A stretch of 5,293 nucleotides of DNA from positions 1-5,293 of the forward strand of contig MNVK01000059.1 in the NCBI GenBank assembly GCA_001871685.1. Direction: 5' to 3'. How positions within the stretch are numbered: the stretch's first letter is position 1; each line of letters starts with the position of its first letter. Of this stretch, positions 1 through 3,912 are shown piece after piece. The translations under genes and the position numbers were made by a program. Origin of the DNA: Nitrospirae bacterium CG1_02_44_142 (lineage in GTDB: Bacteria > Nitrospirota > Thermodesulfovibrionia > Thermodesulfovibrionales > UBA1546). The notes under the pieces were generated by a model. It searched no databases and was not told where the DNA came from. It saw only the letters and a program-made list of their open reading frames with translations.

Positions 1-635
1 GCGCAGCGGCGCAGTCCGGCAAGCAGCGCAGTGAAATTGGCTGTCCGTGAAGGCTGAAGAGCCGGCCCGAGGGAACTATAGTCCAGCGCCCCTTCTCTAA
101 ACACGAGCGGCAGGCACCCTTCGGCATAGACGAAAAGAAATCCCTCCCGTTCTTCCGTTATCTTCTGCTCGGTGGTCTTCACGGTTTTGGATATTATCAG
201 CCCGCCTGAGAGAACAGCTTTTCCAAGATTGAATTTCCGCTCCTTCGTGGTCTCGGTAGATATTTCCTGTTTTATGCCCATGCCCCGGATTATCAGAAAA
301 ATCTTCTGATAATCAACCGCAAGCGTCTCTTTCTGCCGTGACTCCGCCTGGAGCGTATGTTCATTGAATCTGAACGTCCGCGCAGAAAATCCCTTTTGGC
401 TGCTCGCGGCCTCTTCGTCTGAGAGCATGACCGTAGAGAGTCTTGAGGCTTTGAGTTTGCGGTTAGCCTCATCGGCTGCAGCCCGCTCTCCGAAGGTGGC
501 GATTACGAATGGCCCGCTCCCTGAAACCCGCAGGCGAATGCTTGCCTCATAGGAGGTGATTCCCAGAGCGGACGCCAGCGCCGGTGCGAAAGCTGCCCTG
601 TTTTCAGGGAGATTATGGATTGAGAGGAAATACAT
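1..635 (-). CDS. Conserved-looking hypothetical protein, 3' end beyond the window
   Basis: An open frame of 211 codons without a stop starts at ATG 635 and leaves the window at base 1, so the C-terminus is missing. I do not recognise the family. Residues 1-75 read like a small alpha/beta module: a first strand (MYFLSIHNL), an Ala/Leu-rich helix, a GPFVIA strand near 41-46, a charged helix 50-62 and a final strand ending at about 71. Residues 86-120 alternate short strands and end in a hydrophobic YQKIFLIIRG, which loosely recalls PH-like beta modules (a guess). Residues 165-211 contain GFLFVY, a DYSSLG segment and an SRTANFTALL helix. There is no signal peptide, membrane segment or cysteine cluster, so it is probably cytoplasmic. 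No Shine-Dalgarno sequence precedes the ATG; a TATAAT box lies 7 bases upstream, suggesting a leaderless mRNA. Sampled lines are about 50-65% GC, richer than the rest of the window. The gene is divergent from the PLD-like gene. Confidence 0.75.
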   Translation of the reverse strand, partial: MYFLSIHNLPENRAAFAPALASALGITSYEASIRLRVSGSGPFVIATFGERAAADEANRKLKASRLSTVMLSDEEAASSQKGFSARTFRFNEHTLQAESRQKETLAVDYQKIFLIIRGMGIKQEISTETTKERKFNLGKAVLSGGLIISKTVKTTEQKITEEREGFLFVYAEGCLPLVFREGALDYSSLGPALQPSRTANFTALLAGLRRC

Positions 636-642
636 TGTTTAT

Positions 643-673
643 ATTATACCGAAGCGCGGCAGACTAAAGGCAA
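643..673 (-). promoter_or_regulatory. Putative sigma70-type promoter of the leftmost gene (leaderless)
   Basis: On the minus strand a perfect TATAAT occupies 648-643, with a weak TTGCCT -35 match at 673-668 and a long 19-bp spacer. The expected start of transcription, 6-7 bases past the -10 box, falls at 636-635, which is the A of the start codon or one base before it. The -10 box is convincing; the -35 box is weak. Confidence 0.55.
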
Positions 674-687
674 TCCCCCCTTCCCCC

Positions 688-716
688 TTGTAAAGATTAC
701 CGGATTTCTTTAAAAT
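688..716 (+). promoter_or_regulatory. Putative sigma70-type promoter of the PLD-like membrane protein gene
   Basis: TTGTAA at 688-693 (4 of 6 to the -35 consensus) and TAAAAT at 711-716 (5 of 6 to the -10 consensus) are separated by exactly 17 bp. The predicted start is near G723, three bases before ATG 726, so the mRNA would have almost no leader. No Shine-Dalgarno sequence is present. An in-frame TAA at 717-719 rules out a start further upstream. Confidence 0.5.
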
Positions 717-725
717 TAAAACGCT

Positions 726-1400
726 ATGACTATTGAAACCGGGCTTCTTGTACTTGAATCAGTTCTGCTTCTTGCCACAATCATCCTTTTGCTTTTCAGC
801 CTAAAGGAAGGCAGGGGCAGGAAAAACCTTCTGCTTCAGGTTGAGCGGGCCACAAAGGTGCTGTCAAGACAGGAATATTTTCTGACAGTCACAGATACAA
901 TGATGGACGCCAAGACTGAAGTAATAGGGGCTATAACAGGCAGGCTTCCTGTCGGAGATGATAAAAAAAGGACCAAGAGCGTTACAGAAAATATTGAGAG
1001 AATGACAAAAAACAACGTGAGCGTCAGGTATCTCATGCCGAAATTTCCGGACCGGCTGCATATAGGTTATATGTATACAAACGCAGGCGCTGAAATCAGA
1101 TACAGCGATTGCGCCATCGTGCATGACATCCGCTATATGGTTGTGGACGACAGGGTTGTAGTAATAGGCATCCCGGAAAGCACAGGCGAGAAAGAAGCAA
1201 CAAGAAAGGGCTACCGGATACCGTCAGAAGGGCTGGCAGCCATACTCAAAGAACACTTTTATTCCTGCTGGGATAAAAATATCACCTTTGAGAATTATCT
1301 GAAAGAGGTAATCAAACAGACCGGCGCAACTCCTAAACTCCTGGCGCGTGAACTTCAGATAGATGAAGGGGAATTAGAAAAATTTACCCAGTCCGCCTAA
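726..1400 (+). CDS. Membrane-anchored PLD-like protein with degenerate HKD motif
   Basis: The 224-residue product begins with a hydrophobic helix (residues 6-25) followed by basic residues (KEGRGRK), which reads as a single N-terminal membrane anchor with the rest in the cytoplasm. Residues 55-185 resemble one phospholipase-D-like repeat: strand EVIGAIT, a helix, strand VSVRYLMP, an AGAEIRYSD turn and strand, then DIRYMVVDDRVVVIG. This last segment aligns with the HxKx4Dx6G(S/G)N signature, but the catalytic His position is Asp134, the Lys is Arg136 and the Ser/Asn positions are Ile-Pro. Only the Asp141 spacing is kept, so phosphodiesterase activity is unlikely; a binding or regulatory role, as in the PLD-like sensor domain of TrmB-type regulators, is more plausible. 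Residues 188-220 form a short helical C-terminus that could be helix-turn-helix-like. No family name can be assigned. Start: first ATG after an in-frame stop, with a promoter immediately upstream. The last 27 bp overlap convergent ybaB. Confidence 0.8.
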   Translation: MTIETGLLVLESVLLLATIILLLFSLKEGRGRKNLLLQVERATKVLSRQEYFLTVTDTMMDAKTEVIGAITGRLPVGDDKKRTKSVTENIERMTKNNVSVRYLMPKFPDRLHIGYMYTNAGAEIRYSDCAIVHDIRYMVVDDRVVVIGIPESTGEKEATRKGYRIPSEGLAAILKEHFYSCWDKNITFENYLKEVIKQTGATPKLLARELQIDEGELEKFTQSA

Positions 1401-1709
1401 GCCCGGTATCTGCAACCCGCCAGTAAGTTTTGACATCCCTTCATTGACCATTTCCTGCGCCCGCCGTAATGCCTCGTTAGCAGCGGCAAGTATGAGGTCC
1501 TGCAGCATCTCAACATCATCAGGATTTACAACGTCCTTTTCTATTTTTATGGAGATGATTTCTCCTCCGCCGCTGGCAATGACGGTAACCATGCCTCCGC
1601 CTGCCGTTGCCTCAACCGTCTTCTTCTTTGACTCTTCCTGCATTCTCTTCATCTCTGTCTGAAGCTTTTGAGCCTCACGCATAATATCACCGAGCATCTT
1701 CTTAGACAT
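1374..1709 (-). CDS. ybaB: YbaB/EbfC family nucleoid-associated protein
   Basis: The 111-residue product is a small DNA-binding protein of the YbaB/EbfC family, which forms dimers and decorates DNA. It shows the family hallmarks: an N-terminal amphipathic helix rich in Lys, Gln and Met (about 1-30, MLGDIMREAQKLQTEMKRMQ), the central sheet with a VEATAGGGMVTV segment and a GGGEIISIKI turn, a VNPDDVEMLQDLILAAANEALRRAQE helix, and a Gly/Pro/Leu-rich tail (PGLGGLGKFF). The length matches the usual 100-115 residues. I chose ATG 1709 over GTG 1721: the GTG lies inside the sequence GGGGGTG (1725-1719), one mismatch from GGAGGTG and 9 bases upstream of the ATG, so it serves better as the ribosome binding site. 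The first 8 bp overlap the dnaX stop, suggesting translational coupling. recR, its usual next neighbour, is absent. The 3' end lies antisense to the end of the PLD-like gene. Confidence 0.95.
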   Translation of the reverse strand: MSKKMLGDIMREAQKLQTEMKRMQEESKKKTVEATAGGGMVTVIASGGGEIISIKIEKDVVNPDDVEMLQDLILAAANEALRRAQEMVNEGMSKLTGGLQIPGLGGLGKFF

Positions 1710-3333
1710 CTTTGTTTTCACCCCCTGTATTTTCTTTTAGTTTAACATCAATTATCCTTCCGTCAAAAAGTTCAATCACCTCTTTTACCGCCGGGTCTGT
1801 CAGAACTTTATCCTTCAGGTCTTTTTTGCGGATTATCTTTTTTGTCATAATCTCTATTTTAAGTTTTGCGGGAGTCTTAAGAATATCCGAGACAATTTGT
1901 TCTATCAAATGAGAATTCTTCCTTATAGCCTCCGCAAAAAGCTCTGCCTCGTTGCTGTTAAAAGTCAACGTCAGGACATTTTCTGTAAGTAAAGGCTTTG
2001 CTTTTGAAAGCTTTGATGTAATCCTCGGGTCCTCCATCTTTTCTATAATCGCGGTGAGCAAAGAACTGCCGTCAAGCGGAGTTGAAGGCGCTGCTTTAGG
2101 TTTCAGGTTCTGGGGTTCAGGTCCTAGTTCATGGGTTCTGGCATCTGCTTTCTCTTCTCTAACACCTGACATCTGGCCGCTGACACCTGACGCCTGTCCC
2201 CTTATGAGCGCATCTATATTGTCTATCGCCTCCTGCACAGGTTTAAGCGTGCTTAAAAAGCTTATCCGTATCAGCGACATTTCAAGACTGAGCCGCGGTG
2301 AGAATGAAGAACGGACGTCCAGTTCAGCCTTGACCATTTCTGAAAGCATAAGCATAAGCAGGTCAGGTGATATCTTCGGCAGTATCCTGCCGACTATTTT
2401 TATCTCATCCTCGCTGAGTTCAAGCAACTCTTCGGGCTTCTTTACAAACTTTGCGATAAGGAGATTTCTGAAAAATCCCACAAGGTCTTTCACAAAAGGC
2501 TTAAGGTCTGCCCCTTTATCAACCAGTTCGGCTATCACACTGACAATCTTTTCCCTGTCGCCGTTAATAACAGCAGTAGATATTTCTGCAAGCATACCGG
2601 TATCTGCTATGCCGAGCAAGTCTTTTACTCCTTCTGCGTCTATTTCCGAAGAAAATGCCGTCACCTGATCAAGGATTGTCAGGGAATCCCTCATGCTTCC
2701 GTCAGCGGCGCGCGCAACCATGTCTATCGCAGAATCAGAGATTTTTATGCCATCTGACGAGGCTATATGCCTCAATCTTTCTTTTATATTTTGCGCTGAT
2801 ATGCGTCTGAAAGGAAGATGCTGGCACCTTGAAAAAATGGTCGCGGGTATTTTTCTTGGGGCTGTTGTAGCCAACACAAAGATTGCATGGGGAGGCGGTT
2901 CCTCAAGGGTCTTTAAAAGGGCATTGAACGCAGAGGGAGAAAGCATGTGCGCTTCATCTATGATATAAATCTTATACCTGCCGCCAAGAGGCGTATATTT
3001 AACGCCTTCCCTCAAATCCCTTACGTCCTCAACGCTGTTATTTGATGCGCCGTCTATTTCAAGGACATCAATTGATGTGCCGTCCTTCACAGCAGTGCAC
3101 GACGCGCATGTTCCGCATGGCGAGGGGGTAGGCCCGTTTTTGCAGTTAAGAGCCTTTGCAAGTATTCTTGCGGTGGATGTTTTCCCCACGCCTCTCGGGC
3201 CTGAGAATATATAGGCATGCGCAATCTTTTTCTGTGAGATGGAGTTTTTCAGGATTCGGGTAATAGGCTCCTGTCCCACGAGGTCGTCAAACCCCTGGGG
3301 TCTCCATTTTCTTGCAAGTACAAGGTAACTCAT
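1702..3333 (-). CDS. dnaX: DNA polymerase III subunit gamma/tau (clamp loader ATPase)
   Basis: This 543-residue protein is the AAA+ motor subunit of the replicative clamp loader, which opens the beta clamp and places it on primed DNA. Visible motifs: Walker A GPRGVGKTS (45-53); the DnaX zinc module with Cys64, Cys73, Cys76 and Cys79; Walker B YIIDEAHM (123-130); sensor 1 around ATT (155-157); the SRC motif with arginine finger Arg169 (168-170); and sensor 2 GSMRDSLTILDQ (212-223). The collar domain III runs to about 370. Residues 377-412 are a Gly/Ser/Glu/Pro-rich linker encoded by a heptamer repeat element. A C-terminal tau-like domain follows (about 424-543), including a strand LTLTFNS and a final DPAVKEVIELFDGRIIDVKL. 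The protein is shorter than E. coli tau (643) and longer than gamma (431). An in-frame A AAA AAG slippery heptamer sits at codons 497-499. The start ATG 3333 gives the canonical N-terminus SYLVLARKWRP, with AAGG 7 bases upstream. The end overlaps ybaB. Confidence 0.97.
   Translation of the reverse strand: MSYLVLARKWRPQGFDDLVGQEPITRILKNSISQKKIAHAYIFSGPRGVGKTSTARILAKALNCKNGPTPSPCGTCASCTAVKDGTSIDVLEIDGASNNSVEDVRDLREGVKYTPLGGRYKIYIIDEAHMLSPSAFNALLKTLEEPPPHAIFVLATTAPRKIPATIFSRCQHLPFRRISAQNIKERLRHIASSDGIKISDSAIDMVARAADGSMRDSLTILDQVTAFSSEIDAEGVKDLLGIADTGMLAEISTAVINGDREKIVSVIAELVDKGADLKPFVKDLVGFFRNLLIAKFVKKPEELLELSEDEIKIVGRILPKISPDLLMLMLSEMVKAELDVRSSFSPRLSLEMSLIRISFLSTLKPVQEAIDNIDALIRGQASGVSGQMSGVREEKADARTHELGPEPQNLKPKAAPSTPLDGSSLLTAIIEKMEDPRITSKLSKAKPLLTENVLTLTFNSNEAELFAEAIRKNSHLIEQIVSDILKTPAKLKIEIMTKKIIRKKDLKDKVLTDPAVKEVIELFDGRIIDVKLKENTGGENKDV
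1719..1726 (-). promoter_or_regulatory. Ribosome binding site of ybaB inside the dnaX 3' end
   Basis: AGGGGGTG on the minus strand lies 9 bases upstream of ATG 1709 and within the last codons of dnaX. It decides the ybaB start: the alternative GTG at 1721-1719 is part of this purine tract. Confidence 0.65.
1837..1843 (-). promoter_or_regulatory. Potential programmed -1 frameshift heptamer in dnaX
   Basis: The minus-strand heptamer A AAA AAG is in the correct zero-frame phase (Thr497 last base, Lys498, Lys499), identical to the E. coli dnaX slippery sequence. A -1 slip would add nine residues (DNPQKRPEG) and stop at TAA 1810-1808, giving a 508-residue form. I see no convincing downstream hairpin and only a weak AGAG upstream stimulator, so use of the site is unproven. 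Confidence 0.3.
2099..2204. repeat. Heptamer repeat element A, inside the dnaX coding sequence
   Basis: On the plus strand, positions 2099-2147 divide exactly into seven degenerate 7-mers with consensus near GGTTCTG or GGTTCAG. After a 15-base spacer (2148-2162), positions 2163-2204 divide into six 7-mers with consensus CACCTGA, the last one poor. GGTTCTG recurs exactly at 2106 and 2134, and ACACCTGAC at 2162 and 2183, spacings of 28 and 21. The two runs are roughly inverted relative to each other but only partly complementary. On the coding strand the element encodes DnaX residues 377-412, between the collar and the C-terminal domain; the 21-base recurrence appears in the protein as SGV repeated seven residues apart. 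Confidence 0.7.
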
Positions 3334-3353
3334 AGTTCTGCCTTCATGATAAT

Positions 3354-3382
3354 ACTATATTAGAGAATGCAGGTGTTGTGAA
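3354..3382 (-). promoter_or_regulatory. Putative sigma70-type promoter of dnaX-ybaB
   Basis: On the minus strand TTCACA (3382-3377, 5 of 6 to consensus) and TATAGT (3359-3354, 5 of 6) are separated by exactly 17 bp. Transcription would start near A3347, leaving a leader of about 13 bases that contains AAGG before ATG 3333. The -35 box lies within the outer left arm of palindromic element B. Confidence 0.6.
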
Positions 3383-3536
3383 AAAATTTATTTTTTGACA
3401 CCTTATGCGTGATGCAAGATACATGATGCACGATGCATGACAGAAAACTCTTCATTATGTATCACGAATCCTGAATCAAGCATCTTGAATCTTCGTCAAG
3501 TTAAATAAATTTTTGAGCAATGCCTGCATTCTTAGC
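3361..3536. repeat. Heptamer repeat element B: 176-bp imperfect palindrome between SRP RNA and dnaX
   Basis: The outer arms, 3361-3400 read on plus and 3536-3493 read on minus, share GAATGCAGG, a TTG, an A5TTTATTT block and TTGAC in the same order. Inside them, 3404-3438 is exactly five 7-mers with consensus GATGCAT. After an 18-base spacer (3439-3456), 3457-3491 is exactly five 7-mers whose reverse complement has consensus GATTCAT. Aligned as a hairpin, the inner arms match at about three quarters of positions. There is no open frame of note. The transcript of either strand could fold into one long stem and might terminate or process the SRP RNA transcript (inference). Confidence 0.8.
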
Positions 3537-3555
3537 AGTAAAATCTTCTTCTTTC

Positions 3556-3668
3556 TGCAGGCAGGGGACAACTTGCTGCGGCACCCAGAGTAAATGCTTA
3601 CCATTGCTTCCTTCCGGACCTGGTGGGATTCACATCCCTCTGCTGCGCAGGGCCGTCCCCTGCCTGCA
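3556..3668 (-). ncRNA. ffs: Signal recognition particle RNA, small bacterial (4.5S) type
   Basis: The minus strand carries the conserved SRP domain IV core: CCAGGTCCGGAAGGAAGCA with the GGAA tetraloop at 3615-3612 closed by TCC/GGA, and the asymmetric internal-loop sequences CCACCAG and AGCAATGG around it, which bind Ffh. The ends form a perfect 14-bp terminal stem (3668-3655 with 3569-3556), giving about 113 nt, the size of the small type without an Alu domain. The RNA works with Ffh and FtsY to target nascent membrane and secreted proteins. It lies between tRNA-Ser and dnaX, a neighbourhood seen in many bacteria. No T-tract terminator follows the terminal stem; palindromic element B begins about 20 bases further on. 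The exact ends are set by the stem and are approximate. Confidence 0.95.
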
Positions 3669-3672
3669 AAAC

Positions 3673-3687
3673 CCAAACAATGTTTGG
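3673..3687. repeat. Short perfect palindrome beside the SRP RNA 5' end
   Basis: CCAAAC, a 3-base AAT, then GTTTGG form a perfect 6-bp inverted repeat five bases upstream of the SRP RNA terminal stem and directly next to element C. It could be an operator, a small hairpin in a longer precursor, or a remnant of the element's boundary. Nothing in the sequence decides between these. Confidence 0.45.
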
Positions 3688-3763
3688 AGTTAAAAGTTTA
3701 AAGTGAAAAGTTAAAAGTTTGCTGGGTTTTCAACTTGTAACTCTTAACTTTCAACTCTCAACT
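3688..3763. repeat. Heptamer repeat element C: inverted heptamer runs between tRNA-Ser and SRP RNA
   Basis: Positions 3688-3722 divide exactly into five 7-mers with consensus AGTTAAA. After a 6-base spacer (3723-3728), 3729-3763 divide exactly into five 7-mers whose reverse complement has consensus AGTTGAA. Paired as a hairpin, most positions match and several mismatches become G-U pairs. The element fills nearly the whole gap between the 3' end of the tRNA and the SRP RNA palindrome. No promoter for the SRP RNA could be picked out with confidence here. Confidence 0.8.
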
Positions 3764-3771
3764 GTTGTTAA

Positions 3772-3862
3772 TGGCGGAGAGGCAGGGATTTGAACCCTGG
3801 GTGCGGGATTAGCGCACACACGATTTCCAGTCGTGCACCTTCGGCCTCTCGGTCACCTCTCC
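3772..3862 (-). tRNA. tRNA-Ser, anticodon GGA, CCA encoded
   Basis: The minus strand folds as a class II tRNA. The acceptor GGAGAGG (3862-3856) pairs with CCTCTCC (3782-3776), followed by discriminator G3775 and encoded CCA (3774-3772). The anticodon stem CACGA/TCGTG encloses the loop CTGGAAA with anticodon GGA at 3828-3826, reading TCC and TCT serine codons. A long variable arm with GTGCG/CGCAC and a T arm CAGGG-TTCAAAT-CCCTG complete it. The long variable arm is the serine identity element. It lies 50 bases after the gatB stop, so it may be co-transcribed with gatB; no clear promoter stands out in the gap. Confidence 0.97.
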
Positions 3863-3912
3863 AGAGATTAAAAGTATTTGAATTTTAACTGATGAATTAA
3901 GGGCAAATCAAC

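Noticed and set aside
364..552. 62-codon open frame on the plus strand
   Set aside because: It is antisense to the longer leftmost gene, which has an uninterrupted 211-codon frame and its own -10 box.
1710..1721. GTG at 1721 as the ybaB start
   Set aside because: The GTG is the end of a Shine-Dalgarno-like GGGGGTG correctly spaced for ATG 1709, and the shorter N-terminus matches the family.
1821..1828. Second A-rich run in dnaX (CGC AAA AAA GAC) as a frameshift site
   Set aside because: Its phase does not give the X XXY YYZ pattern, so re-pairing after a -1 slip would be poor.
1952..2668. 238-codon open frame on the plus strand
   Set aside because: It lies wholly antisense to dnaX, whose AAA+ motifs are unmistakable. 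The translation is Ser/Leu/Ile-rich and low in complexity, as expected of a shadow frame.
3404..3491. CRISPR array
   Set aside because: The repeats are 7 bases long, contiguous and degenerate, with no unique spacers of regular length. No cas gene is visible.
3512..3536. Intrinsic terminator of the SRP RNA
   Set aside because: A small AATG-CAGG-CATT hairpin on the minus strand is followed by mixed A/T sequence rather than a run of T, so it is too weak to call a terminator by itself.
3476..3676. 66-codon open frame on the minus strand
   Set aside because: It reads through the SRP RNA gene and half of palindromic element B; the RNA fully explains the conserved sequence.
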